Origin: Antitrichia curtipendula
Lineage: Eukaryota > Streptophyta > Bryopsida > Hypnales > Leucodontaceae
NCBI GenBank assembly: GCA_951230915.1
Contig: OX579636.1
Location: 3,797,001-3,861,000, forward strand
Direction of reading: 5' to 3'
DNA length: 64,000 nt
The position numbers and the translations under genes were made by a program. Below are positions 11,360 to 22,827 of the stretch, one piece after another. Position 1 is the stretch's first letter. Each line of letters starts with the position of its first letter. A model generated the notes under the pieces. It was given only the letters and a program-made list of their open reading frames with translations, did not search any database and was not told the origin of the DNA.

Positions 11360-13701
11360 ATGACGACGAATAAACGAGTGGTGGTGGTCGGCGGAGGTGT
11401 CGGCGGTACGGCTGTTGCCAAGCAACTTGAAGACGTGGCCGATGTCACACTCATTGACCCGTAAGGATTCGTTGCCTCACTTTGATTGTCGCTTTTGAAT
11501 CACAGTTGTATGTAGACGAGAATATTCAGATTGTTGTGGCTGCGGATCAGTAAGAATCTTGTCACAATTTCATCAGATTTGTGTGAATTAAAGTACTGTC
11601 CAGTCGCCATGGAATAAGAAGATCATGTCGCTTCGGCCACGGCCATGGCCATGGAATTAGACCTTTGGCTGTGATTTGTACATTATTACGAAGAGCTATT
11701 CCAGTGTTTCTGTTCTTGTGGTCGTTAATTTTGCGGGTTTTCTCTGTTCTTTTTCCAAGTCTTGAGTTATAAACTTTCATATGGCGTTGAGAAACTTTAG
11801 AAAAAATGTTGGAAAAACGTTCGAATTGAAGCTTGAAAGCAAGGAGGCTTTTGAGCTATAACGATGTGATGTGAAACGCAGGAAGGATTTTCACGAGGTG
11901 CCGTACGCGGGCTTGCGATGCATAGTGGAACCGACCTTCACTGAGAAATCCCTGATTAAGCACTCGGAGATTCTGAAGCGAGCACGCGTGGTGCAGAGCG
12001 CGGCCGAGAGCGTCTCCGGGTCGGAGGTCATCACCGTGGCTGGCGACCATGTGCCGTTCGATTTCCTCGTACTGACCACCGGCACCACTTTCAGCGGGTC
12101 TAGCACCAAAGACGAGCGTGTAAAGGGATACGAAGCCGAGGCGGCCAAGCTCAAGGCCGCCAACTCCGTTCTCATCATCGGAGGCGGTCCCGTGGCCGTG
12201 GAGTTCGCCGGCGAGATTGCCACTGATTTTCCAGAGAAGAAGGTAACTAATGAATAAGACTCTCAAACCCTAAACTTCGACGACATTTTGCACCACTCGC
12301 CGTCCTCTGTAGACTGAACTTGCAATATTGCAACACTGTAGAGAACTCTCACATGCCGCTAGGAAACAAATTCTATACAAATTCTATCAGTTTCTAAACA
12401 AGCCTTTGCAAGGACTGTCATGAACTCAAGCTCGTGTCCTAGAGGTTCCCAAATTCTATTTCATGAACAGTTCGAAAAACATGTTCAGGAACTCCTCAAG
12501 AATGTTTGTATCAATGCATTTGGAAAATAGCATAGTGAATTCTGAGTTGTCCTGTGACGTTGATGAAGGTAACACTGGTGCATGCTGGAGATCGCCTCAT
12601 CCAGTTCCTCGGGAATAAAGCTTCACAGAAGGCGCTCAAATGGTTGCAGGCGAAGAAGGTGGAAGTGATATTGAATGATAGGTAAGTAACTTTGCGACGA
12701 AGTAATAACATTTCGTGTTTTCTTTCGTGTATGGCTATGGCGAAGGTCCTGGTGATGGATTGGCTAACTTGAGCATGCTTGACGAGATGATTGCAGGATA
12801 GAAATCGAAGGCCTGGCTCCTCCCAATTACGTGACGAAGAACGGCACACGCATCACCGCCGACGCTCACTTCGTTTGCATCGGCAAGCGCGTCGGCTCGT
12901 CGTGGTTGCAGAACTCGGATCTCAGTGACTCGCTGGACCATGATGGCCGCTTGAAGGTCGATGCCAACTTGCGCTTGGAAGGAAAATCCAACATCTTCGC
13001 TGTAGGCGACATTACCAACACGAAGGTATGACTAAGTACTCGATCATCTGAATATCATGAGGCTAAGCTTATGGTAGGGGGAAATGCAGCTGCTTTGAGA
13101 GGCTTCCATTGCAGCATCAGAATGGGAATATTTTGGTGGGATACATAAGTAAATTTGAAACATGCGTTGTATGAATGAATTACGAATTGTTGATGTTTAT
13201 TAGGATCCCAAATACGAGTCTAGACTACCCTAAGTATTGCAACTACTAGTCTAGGTGGCTCACCGTAGCATCTTTTGACTGTGATGGATCCTAGAAACAT
13301 ATTGATCTCAGTCATTTCAAGTCAAGTTTTAGGATGGCACTTGCATCGTAAATGACTGACTTTTCAATGGCTTCTCTACCTTAACAACCTTTCGGAAGTG
13401 ATGGGGAGTAACGAAAAGTGGATGGTTGCAGGAGATCAAGCAAGGATTTCTGGCGAACAAACAAGCAGCTGTGGTCGTAAAGAACATCAAGAAGCTTTCC
13501 AAAGCTACTGCAACGGCGAAGTCGTCGGAGCTGGCAGTGTATAAGCCTTTGACATCACCGTTCGGGATTGTCTCCTTGGGACGATACGAAGGCGTTGCAC
13601 AATTGCCGATTGTGACCATCGTTGGTCGCTTGCCTGGCATGCTCAAGAGCAAGGACCTCTTCGTGAGTAAAGCGCGGGCTGAACTCGGTGTAGCTAAATG
13701 A
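11360..13701 (+). CDS. FSP1/AIF-like NAD(P)H-dependent FAD oxidoreductase
   Basis: Five coding exons join cleanly at GT-AG sites: 11360-11460, 11882-12242, 12569-12681, 12797-13025 and 13432-13701, giving 357 residues. The N-terminal FAD-binding Rossmann motif is GGGVGG (residues 11-16). A second dinucleotide-binding motif, IIGGGPVAVE, lies near residue 133, and the C-terminal FAD motif NIFAVGD near residue 257. This is the layout of the plant apoptosis-inducing factor homolog / ferroptosis suppressor protein 1 family, and the length fits. Family members use NAD(P)H to reduce quinones and protect membrane lipids; the exact substrate here is inferred. The segment PKDFHEVPYAGLR spanning the first junction is a family hallmark and supports that splice. 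The start is the first ATG after the leader, in a good context (GACCATGA). No N-terminal signal peptide is evident. GC content of the exons is well above that of the introns and flanks. Confidence 0.88.
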
Positions 13702-14069
13702 TAACCCAATTATTTCCCTGTGTCTTGATAATGATGAAGTGGAGAAGATTGTAGGTTATTCTGCCAATTCAATTTGTTCTACATGTGGGGCGGCTTCTAT
13801 GTAGCCTGATCTGACCTGAATGGGCTCTGAGATCCTGATCTGGAGCAGGGTGGTCAGGTCCGTTGGGAATTAGTGTGTTTTTCATTGTAAAGTTGGAACC
13901 GATCCTGTTACTTTGAGTGGTTTCCAATAGAAGGGATTTTTTTTGTGTGTGGATCCTCTCCCCAATTTGGAGAGCATTCCAATGCACTAGTATATGTATT
14001 ATTTGGATACCATATGAATTAAGTTATAAATTGGTTAGAATGTTCAAAGCGAGGCAAAGCCTTTCCTCT
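13702..14069. other. 3' flank of the FSP1-like gene
   Basis: Convergent intergenic region between the FSP1-like gene (+) and the SAM-domain gene (-). It presumably holds the 3' untranslated region of the former. No canonical AATAAA stands out on the + strand and no other feature was seen. Confidence 0.45.
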
Positions 14070-14566
14070 ACCTTACAACAGCATCGTTTCAGCCACAAAG
14101 TATCGATTCGGTGACATAAAAAAAAGACATACAATCCCGTCCATTCTAATGTCGAAACCAGAGTTTGAAATTCATAACCAATTGGCTCGGAATGTACAAA
14201 AACCAAGGAAAACCCCTAGAAGAACAGTCCAGACCTAATAACCGGAGCCTGTTGCTAGAAACTACAAGAAAGGACTTGCAAAAGCAATCGATCCTCCCAC
14301 CTACACTAAATTCCACTAAGTAGTACAACATCGTTTCAGCTACCACGGATTGATTTCAGTGACTGAAAACAGAAGTGTGCATTCCAACGCTTGTTCATGA
14401 CATCAAGACTCGTGAACTCATATACCAATTGACTCAGAGTGTACAAAAACCAATTAAGAAAACCCTAAAAGAGACAGCTACAGACCTGACACCAGATGCT
14501 AGAGCCTCCGCGCAAGAAGCAATTCCATCTTCTCACCTCCACTAAACTCCGCGAAGTGCTTCGATA
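14070..14566. repeat. Tandem duplication covering the SAM gene 3' end
   Basis: Two diverged direct copies, about 14070-14318 and 14316-14566, period near 246 bp. Shared landmarks in order are ACAACATCGTTTCAGC (ACAGCATCGTTTCAGC in copy 1), ACCAATTGRCTC, TGTACAAAAACCAA, AGAAGCAATTCC-like and CCACTAAATTCC / CCACTAAACTCC. The second copy overlaps the last codons of the SAM-domain gene; the first lies in its 3' untranslated region or beyond. It arose after the gene was in place and leaves the reading frame intact. Confidence 0.7.
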
Positions 14567-15528
14567 TTGGTAAACATCTTGCGTCGGGCACCAACAGCAT
14601 CCACTCCCATTTCCCGAAGATCGTCCAAGGTCAGCAAAGGCAGCACTTCCGTATCCACTTCATTCAGTTCAAACAATTCCGCGTATTTCCCTAACCCCAG
14701 CTCTTGCAACCATCCACTAACCCCCGCCGACAACGTAATTCTCTGAAGCTCTAATGGTCGTGAACTCGGAGTCACAACCATCGTGCCACCATTGGCAACA
14801 ACGGGTGCCGCAACAACAGGCGCTTCCGCACTCGTCGTATCCCTACTCACAGTCTCCCTACTTGCAATCCGATGCTTCCTCCTGCCTCCCTGTCTCCCCG
14901 ACCTCCGCTCCCCTGTTCGAAACCCTCGCCCATCAGGACCGTCCTCAATCGCGCCCTGCATTTCCTCGCCATGGCTATTAGGGTTAGCTCCAATTCCGAA
15001 ATTATTCGTCAAACCCCTGCCATCCGAGTCCGACGACATCACGGCAGTCCGAAACCCTAAGCCATCGTCGTCGTCCTGATCCAATCTCTGAGGTTCCGAT
15101 CTTGCGGTGGCAGGGACATCATCTTCTTCTTGCCTGCCGCGAGCGACAATCCCTGTCCGTCGCAAACGACCGCCACCACTCCGACGCTTCCCCGTTGGCG
15201 TGCTCGCAGGGGGAAGAACCACCGGAGACCCCCCTCCCACCGCAACTTCCACCACACTCCATTCTTCTTCCTGCTCTTCCTCTTCCTCTTGCTCGTGCTC
15301 GTGCTCGTGCTCTTGTTGCTCGTGCTCTTGCTCCTGTTGTTCCTGTTCCTGTTGTTTCTGCTCCTGCTCCTGCTCCTGCAACTGTTGAAGCTTGTGTTCC
15401 TGCAGCTGTTGAAGCTTGCGATTGCTTCGGGAATCCAACCAAGACGCCGTGAATCCGAGTTCGCCGATCTCGCCCAAGCGCACGCTGGGTCTGCGCGTCC
15501 GCTTCGTTTGCGGCTGCTCCAGCGACAT
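14542..15528 (-). CDS. SAM (sterile alpha motif) domain protein with Gln/Glu-rich region
   Basis: A single uninterrupted 328-residue frame. The N-terminus has a basic patch followed by RRPSVRLGEIGELG (residues 12-25), a motif I associate with plant SAM-domain proteins of this type. Residues about 39-92 are a low-complexity Gln/Glu/His tract encoded by imperfect CTGCTC-type repeats on the + strand. The middle is Arg/Gly- and Ser-rich and looks disordered. The C-terminal 60 residues (about 269-328), from GWLQELGLGKYAELF to ARRKMFTNIEAL, form a SAM domain, a five-helix protein-protein or RNA interaction module. The partner is unknown; nuclear location is plausible from the basic stretches but not shown. 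The ATG at 15528 is the first in the open frame. The 3' end overlaps a tandem duplication. Confidence 0.8.
   Translation of the reverse strand: MSLEQPQTKRTRRPSVRLGEIGELGFTASWLDSRSNRKLQQLQEHKLQQLQEQEQEQKQQEQEQQEQEHEQQEHEHEHEQEEEEEQEEEWSVVEVAVGGGSPVVLPPASTPTGKRRSGGGRLRRTGIVARGRQEEDDVPATARSEPQRLDQDDDDGLGFRTAVMSSDSDGRGLTNNFGIGANPNSHGEEMQGAIEDGPDGRGFRTGERRSGRQGGRRKHRIASRETVSRDTTSAEAPVVAAPVVANGGTMVVTPSSRPLELQRITLSAGVSGWLQELGLGKYAELFELNEVDTEVLPLLTLDDLREMGVDAVGARRKMFTNIEALRGV
15240..15420 (-). repeat. Coding microsatellite (Gln/Glu/His codons)
   Basis: Imperfect trinucleotide and hexanucleotide repeats, read on the + strand as TGCTCCTG, TGCTCGTG and TTCCTG units, inside the SAM-domain gene. It encodes about 50 residues of Gln, Glu and His. 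It also keeps the other frames open on both strands, which explains several overlapping false frames here. Confidence 0.85.
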
Positions 15529-17525
15529 CGCCGGTGACGAGGCTTAGCTTAGCAAAGCTTCGAGACGCTGCATTAGGCGTGACCAGTAGTGAAGGATTTG
15601 GAAACACAGAAGCTTGTCACGAGTGCGGAGGTACTGCAAACCGCAAGCATGGATGCCGTTTCGCAAGAGGGCATTGCCACGACGTACGAGTAATAAGCCA
15701 CTCCGGAGAAATTGATGATCGTGGATGAGCAATGGATGCAAAAGTCATAATTGCTTGATGACGTTGGCAATTCTTGGCATGCGTGCTCATGCTTGACAAT
15801 AGAGGGAACCACAATGGAAGGAACCACAATAGCTTGGCCTTCTCCGTACCTATTCTCCCAATTTGGTGAAAGGTCAAAAGTATTGAGTGTTGTGGGTAGT
15901 TGCGTGCCTCGCTTCAATAGGTTCGAAGAATAATTCATAACATTGTTTAGCAATGAGGTAGGGGTCCTTTTTGCATTCTTGAAAAGGAGACCCTTGTCGT
16001 GAATAAAATTGTCTTACACGGCTCCTCAACCAACCCCAATCTTTAAATTGATTGAAAGTCTCTCCTAGGCATTTAGAGAGGCATAGTCAACCTTTCCATG
16101 ATGGAAGGACCATCATCTGGTTATACAATGTTATAATCTGTACTTGCCCAAAAGACCTTGTAGCTTTTTCCTACATTCAATGACAATTGTTGAAGAGTTT
16201 TCTACTATGATGACCCTTCTACTCTCTCTTATAAATGAAGAGGATATTTTTTGACAATGGTTTATATTGAAGGCGTTGGAGGATTGATGTGGAAGCTTGA
16301 GGAGGTGTTGATACTAATATTGATGCTCACATACACAAAGAAGAAGACAATTTGCCTCGTTGACCAATAAAGAGACAAAAGACTCTTCTCACGTGGCTGT
16401 TTTTTTTAATTATCAAAAGGCAATTTATTTTTTTGAGACTCATTTTATTGGCTTGAAAAAATAAAATTATATTAACAAATATTGGATGATAATTGTTGGA
16501 ACATAGATGAAATCATCAAATTGAATGAATAAGTATAAATATTTAGATGATTTATAAAAAACCAAGAAATTTAGATTGTGATAAATTTTCAAAGATTTTA
16601 TTTATGATGAATTTTGCAAATTTGAACAATTGATGGGAATCTTAAAAAATTTAAATTTTTAAAAATATTTTTGATTTAATTATTTAGTTTTAAAAAATGA
16701 GCTATATCTCAACGCAAAAAATGATGAACTATAAAACAAGAAAGCTTATTGAACAAAATACAACATTTCTAATTCCTTAAATTTTAGTATTTAATTTTCT
16801 TGTGTTTTATTGTTTATTTAGTTTTTTGTAATAAACTAAACTAAGAGACTTAAAACAACCCACTTGAAGTTCTAAGTTTCAAATTTTTCTCATAATTTGA
16901 ATGGACAAAATTGTTTGGTTTTATCCTATCTCTAAATTACACCCTAGCATTGATTGCAAGAGCACAACACATTAGAAAATTTAACCTTGAAGAATTACAA
17001 GACTTAAATATTCTTTAGATAGATGATCAAATTTGGATAAATTGAATTCATATTTGAACTTAGAGATGCCAAATTAGCTAAGACAAGGATAAACAAAATT
17101 AATCAACCATAAAAGATGAGGAGGTTTTGACATTTATTTGAGAATGTGAACCTTCAAGTTGAGCCCGGCTCGTGCAATCAATACTAGAGTGTGAGTTGGG
17201 GATGATTTACATCCCCAACTAGCAAGTTCACCCCTTCCTATCAAAATAATTAGGTCCAATATCCAATTTTTGATTTACCAAAATTTCAACATTTTTCAAT
17301 TCAATTAATATAGAATTGACAAGTTATTTTGTCCATATGTATCTCCGACATCTTTGCAAGCCACAAAATACTTAATTTAGAGAGAGAAGACAAGTGCTTT
17401 ATAAAAATGGGGGAGCTATAGCAATCCATGTGGGATATGTAAATTAGTACATGAAAGACTACGCTCAACTGTTCATAGTCAAGTCAAATGCACTAATTGT
17501 TTCATAATTGCACTTTAGACCTCAT
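15529..17525. other. 5' flank of the SAM gene and AT-rich intergenic sequence
   Basis: 15529-15960 is moderately GC-rich and probably holds the leader and promoter of the SAM gene. Frames there do not resemble any protein I know. From 16400 on the sequence is AT-rich with no gene, RNA or clear repeat until the TTAA-bounded element at 17526. Confidence 0.45.
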
Positions 17526-18443
17526 TTAACCCCTAAAGGACTATTTGTCCCCTCGGGGAACAATTTGGGTCCGGGTAGATTCTTATCACCGAAATTTTTA
17601 GTAATTTTTTTTGAATTTTTTTGAGAATATACGGTTTTGCGAGAGCTTCATAGATATATACTTTTTATTTCAATTGGTGCCCGGAAAAAAAAATTATGGC
17701 ACAATAAGCCATAAATGGAGGTTGGTGAGCAATACAAAAAAATTACAAAAAGTCAAAACAATTTTATATTTCTTTCCCTATAACTATGTATTTTTGTCTA
17801 CATTTGAAGCTTTGATTCATTCTAAATGGATTAGTGATGAGAAAGTTGTGGACAATCTTAGTTTTTGAGGCAATCTAAGGATTCTAAGCATCTTCTTGAA
17901 AAAATAACTTATAAGATTCATTTTTTAATGCAATTTTTATAATTTTACAAAAAAATTGTATCTACTTGCTAGAACAATCTTATTGTTGGGATTATTGTAT
18001 TTCAATTTCATCTTAGAGCTATTGATGATTTAGTTTTTCCTTCAATCTTGAACCTACTTCTACTTAACAATTTTTTAATGAATAAAAACTAATTGTTTTC
18101 TTCTTGAAGTTTTTTTAAAATTCTCAACTCTAATATTCAACATTAAAACTTACAAAATCAAAATTGATAGTACAAAAAATCTAAGTTTATAAGATTCATT
18201 TGAAGCCAAAAAATCTAGTCAAGCAAGGTGCAAAAAAACTTGTTTTCTTCACTTTGGATGCAAATATCTTGCAATTTCTGAAATTTCTTGCATATATTTT
18301 TATACTAGTCCAATATAAGTTCCTACGGTTAGATATGAAGAAAAAAAATTAAGTTTATTGCTTTTTGCAATAGAAGTGGCGTTTTTGAGTGTATTTTGAT
18401 GGAGAAAAGGCCTTGGTCCTTTAGGGGTTCCCGTAGGGGTTAA
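17526..18443 (+). mobile_element. TTAA-bounded non-autonomous element, family A, copy 1
   Basis: The left end is TTAACCCCTAAAGGAC followed by TATTTGTCCCC. The right end is GGTCCTTTAGGGGTT then CCCGTAGGGGTTAA, so the terminal motif is partly duplicated on this side. Length is about 918 bp. The interior matches 53606-54542 in the same orientation and 35527-36176 inverted, for example the block with TCTAGTCAAGCAAGGTGC. TTAA flanks both ends. A possible 85-codon frame at 17611-17868 is not kept in the other copies. No transposase. Confidence 0.75.
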
Positions 18444-18835
18444 GCATATTAAACTAATTTTTCCATCATTGATCAATTAGGAAAATGGATGAAACTAAAT
18501 TAAATTTCATCACCAAGAATCTTTTTGTGATTTGGAACCTCTAATAAAAAGTTATAGACAAAGTTCATAAGAGGGGAGGAAAGAAAATTGTCATATATAT
18601 TGTTTTTATACTTGTCAATAACTTTCTATTGGAGACTCCAAATTACAAATAGATTTTTGGAACTTGATTTTACACATTTTTGTAGTTAATCACTTATAAA
18701 AAAAACTTGATGTATAATACTTAAATGAATTTTGATGTGAATATAAGTACTAAGTTTTTTTCTTTGAGTTGTCAAGCTCCCACCACTTGCTTCAAATATA
18801 CCATAACCTTTGAGAAATCATTAGAAGGGATTTGG

Positions 18836-19100
18836 CCCATGCAAAGGGCTGCGAGTTCCCGACTGCAGGGAACATGCTATGTTGCACCACAACATTGTAG
18901 TGCAGTAGTGTAACGTGAACTTCAGCCACGTCATTTTTGAAATTTTTTTAAACTTTATTTTTGAATTTTAGAAGTTATTTTTTATTTATTTTTAAATTAG
19001 GATACTGAAAGCAACTTGACTGTCTTTTGTTGCATCAAAAATAGATTGGGGAACGAGCCTGAAACGACCCTCCAATGCCTCCAAATAACATCTAATGGGT
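18836..19100 (-). repeat. Dispersed repeat F, copy 2
   Basis: Inverted relative to 9735-10030, sharing GCTGCGAGTTCCCG, a CACGTCA-type motif and ACGACCCTCC. The middle is T-rich. No coding capacity. Confidence 0.55.
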
Positions 19101-20265
19101 GAAGAACAATCAACTTCACTATAAGAAGGACTTCTCTAACAAGCATCCTTGCAACATATTAATGAAACCAACCATTTATAGCACAATCCAAAAATGATAT
19201 ATTTGATGCATGTGATACTTTTATCAAATTAAAAGTGTTAAATTTTTTCATTATGTGACTTTAAATTCTTTTGATAGGTGCAATCATTAATTTCCAAAAT
19301 ATTTCACATTACTTTTTAGAACTATTTATTTCAACCTGCTAATTGCCTATAGTATAACACATCTACGTAGAATAATATTGCCACATTTTGATGAATATAC
19401 TTGTAAATTTGGATGGATAAATGATGTTTTGAAAATCAATACTTCAAATTTCATATACTAATCATGTAATATCTAAAGAATACATTCTAGGGAATGTAAA
19501 TTCTTTTTCCAATATCTAGTATAATCTAGCATAAATTTAGGTGATTTAATAATTGGATTCATGCTAAAAAATGATTATTCATATAATTTAAGTGTTTATA
19601 TATTGTATTTCTAGCTATAGTGAGAGATTTTTAACAATGGTTTAGAATTTAGGATTTCTAAAACTCCAAGTTTATTAAAAGTGATTAATTGCATTATATT
19701 GGTTATCAATCATGAATTACATGTTTTTTTTACGATGCACTCTCTAAAAAATATACACCTAAAAGTATCCATATAAGCTTTTGAACAATTTTCTTGCTTA
19801 TAGATTGCTTGTTGAGGGTGAACAAGTTTTGAAATTAGGTGGAAAAATGTAGAACAACCAACAAGAAACATCTCTTTTATAAAATATATGTAGTTGGTGC
19901 TACAACACTAATAGATGTAGAATAAATGAACAATTATGAGGGTTTTCCTCTTCTATGCTTTCCATAAAGACATTACTTGATGCTTGTCCAACATTAAGCA
20001 TTACCCAAAGCTTGATAATTATAAACATTGATCTTTTTTATAGTATGATTGTGTGAGCAATTCAGTCATTATCTAATCATTAAGAGATTCATTGAACTTT
20101 AAGAATGAATATTGAGTATTATTGCAAATTTAGGATGTTAAAGTGGTCATTTGAAGTCAATATCCTTCATGTGTCTTCCCCCAACTAAGAATAAATGTCA
20201 AAAAATTACCTCTATTTTGTTTATGAAAAAATTAAGTATACTTTTTGTATAAAATTAAAGTATAC
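19101..20265. other. AT-rich stretch, no gene seen
   Basis: Strongly AT-rich, with no open frame of interest and no recognisable RNA gene or repeat boundary. It separates repeat F from the family D element. Confidence 0.45.
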
Positions 20266-21075
20266 TTAACCCCTAAATGCCCAAGCCTTTCCAAGTGCAT
20301 TTTGTTTATGAAAAAAGAGCATGGACTTATAGTTAGCCCCAACAAAGCAAATTGTTCTTTTTTCAAAATCTAACCGTATAGATGTTTAAAGAGCTTGCTA
20401 ATTAGTATGTATACCAATTTTCAACGCAAAATTGCATAGGATTTGTGAGATTATAACAAGAGAAGTTTGTGTTTTATATTTTCAGCATGATGTACATCCC
20501 CACAATGGAACTGAAATTTGCATATAAATTTTTTTTGAGATTAGAGGTGACATGAACAACTAATAATTGTGTTAGCACACTAAAGTATACTTTCAAAAAA
20601 CTTAATTTTATACAAAAAGCTATTAAACTCATCACACAATCCACCTTGCAATTGTTGAGATGCAAATTCTCTTAAATATAAAAATCACAAATAACTCCAA
20701 ATCAATATTTTCTTTAGAAAAATTTCAATGGTGAAAATCTTGAAATCACTTTACTCTTTCGATTGGGACAATTTTCAAAGCAAATGGATAAGTACAAGTT
20801 TTTAGATCTCAAATCAAATGAAATTGCTCAAAGTTGGAAAATGAAGTAAAATTAGCAAGCTTTACTCTTCCACTAATGGCCATGTATGGCTTTGGAGACT
20901 TCTCAATAATCAAATATGTATCTTTTTCAGTGAAAAATGAAAGTTTTCAATAGTTAACCCTAAAAACTGCCCGAAAAAAGTTTAAAAACGGTCAGTCGAA
21001 TTTAACTGCCCACAGCAAAAGGAGTTCAAAATTTTTGATCGACCATATATGGTCAATCGGGCAGTTAGGGGTTAA
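20266..21075 (+). mobile_element. TTAA-bounded non-autonomous element, family D, copy 1
   Basis: The left end is TTAACCCCTAAATGCCCAAG and the right end GGGCAGTTAGGGGTTAA; the outer 11-15 bases pair as inverted repeats with TTAA at each side. Length 810 bp. The interior is closely similar to 62793-63611 in the same orientation, including TATGAAAAAAGAGCATGGAC near the left end and the TATGGTC-CGGGCAG right part. It encodes no transposase. Confidence 0.8.
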
Positions 21076-22827
21076 TGTCCTGCACTCTTCACCTCTCCTA
21101 TTGTGTTCTTCACCTCCCCTAGCTAATTTGGGGCCTCAATTCAGAAATTTGAATACAAAATTTTCAAATTTTATCATGGGTGGCAAACAAAAAATTCCAA
21201 TGTTTTCCCTAGGAATGAAGGTGCAAACTTCAAACGACCACTTTAGCATCCTACATTGCAAATAATGACAAGTATGTGTCAATTGTGACTTTTTGCTACT
21301 ACAAAAATTTATATACCCATGTTATAAATGAAGAAATCTAAATTATCACCATGGATCCAAAATTTGAAGCGTATAATTAGATTCCTTGGTCTCCTCAATA
21401 CTTGAAGCTCTCATTTGAATGAAAACTCGCTCTCCACAGTCTCACCTCTCATCTAAAGAGGTCTTATTTTTTTAAGCAAGTTGTTCTTGTAGAGTGCAGC
21501 ATAATGATCAGGACTGCAAGATAAGGTCCATTTGTCACCACAAATATACCGTCTGGAGAAGACAGCAACAATTCCAGTGAAACTACCAGAATGCAAATTG
21601 ACTTAGTTTCCACATGAACTTAGTTTCCACTTCAACAGATTAAATTGAAGGAAATGAAACTTACACCATAAGCAATATTCAGATAGCAAGGTTCTAAGAA
21701 AAGACTGCAGGGTCATGCTTGTAAATTTTTTTTTATATCATCATGAAAGAATGAAACCACACATTTGCACATCATGTGACATGACTGAACCAGATTCAGC
21801 CTGCACGTCACTTCCACACAGCACATGGTCAAGCACATCCAAATTGGTCTCTATGTTCCACTTTCTCAAGCAACCTAGGATGAGATGGATGCAGACAACT
21901 AATTAGCAAAGATCATCTGAGGAGCAATTTTGTATCAAAAATTACGTTACAAATCAACTGAAACTTACAAAAGAATGCATGCTCTTGAAAATGTTTTACA
22001 CCCAACCAAACATGCTTTGACCTCCAATCTTGTAGAAGAGCAGGTCTAAAACGATGCTTGATAAAGATAAATGTTCAACAGTCCTCAATACCGGGCAGCT
22101 CTAAGGGATTACTCAGGCCCAGATCCATAGTTAGCATAGCATGTAGCATCAAAACCTCGCAAGGGTCTCCAGAGTAACAACTTCTAACGTGTAACCACTG
22201 CCTGTCTTCAGACTGTTGGGAGAACCAATATTGCACCCCAACACAAATCTGCAAGGAAGGAAAGGATAAATACATAATATATGAAACAAGTGAGTTGTAC
22301 TTCTTTGATCCCCAATGACACGTAGGCAGGCTTCCATATGATCACTAACCACAGGAAGATTTCCCCATGAATCATGAAAAAGACTCTCCATAAGGAGCTG
22401 TCAAAAAGTTCCTGAAAGAGTCTACATTCACGGAAATCACGGTCCTGCATAGAAGATCCACAAAAAGGGTTGACCGAACCCTCTACAAGAAGAGTTCATG
22501 TCTACAAACAGGTGCCAAAACACGAACAGGCAAAAACAAAAGTGGAAATATTCAGACATCAAATAAAATCCATGAAAGGTGAAGGCTTCGCAGAAAATGC
22601 ATGCGTAAGGTTAGAGCAAAAACAAATTTGATGTTCTCAGAAATGCACAAGCGCTACAATTCCTTAAAATTGAACTAACCTAATCTGTGTCTCTGTGCAA
22701 TGTGCTAGAATAGAAGCTCAATGCCATCAGAGAGTGAATACACATTACAGGCGTGAGGGCATTGAAGACGATCATGTCGAGGGCAGGAATACTGAAAAAT
22801 TTCGGGCCGCTGCAATGAGAGGGGAAC
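21076..22827. other. 3' flank and probable 3' untranslated region of the ATX gene
   Basis: 21076-21480 is AT-rich with no feature. From about 21480 the base composition approaches that of transcribed sequence, and the part nearest 22827 is probably the ATX 3' untranslated region. Frames here resemble nothing I know. Possible 3' UTR introns could not be placed with confidence. Confidence 0.4.

Noticed and set aside
15107..15537. Long open frames on the + strand opposite the SAM gene
   Set aside because: They are Ser/Cys- or Leu-rich artefacts of the coding microsatellite and GC-rich composition; the minus frame has a real SAM domain.
17526..18443. Possibility that the TTAA-bounded elements are LTR retrotransposons or solo LTRs
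   Set aside because: The ends are inverted repeats, not TG...CA direct ends, and no primer-binding site or polypurine tract is seen.
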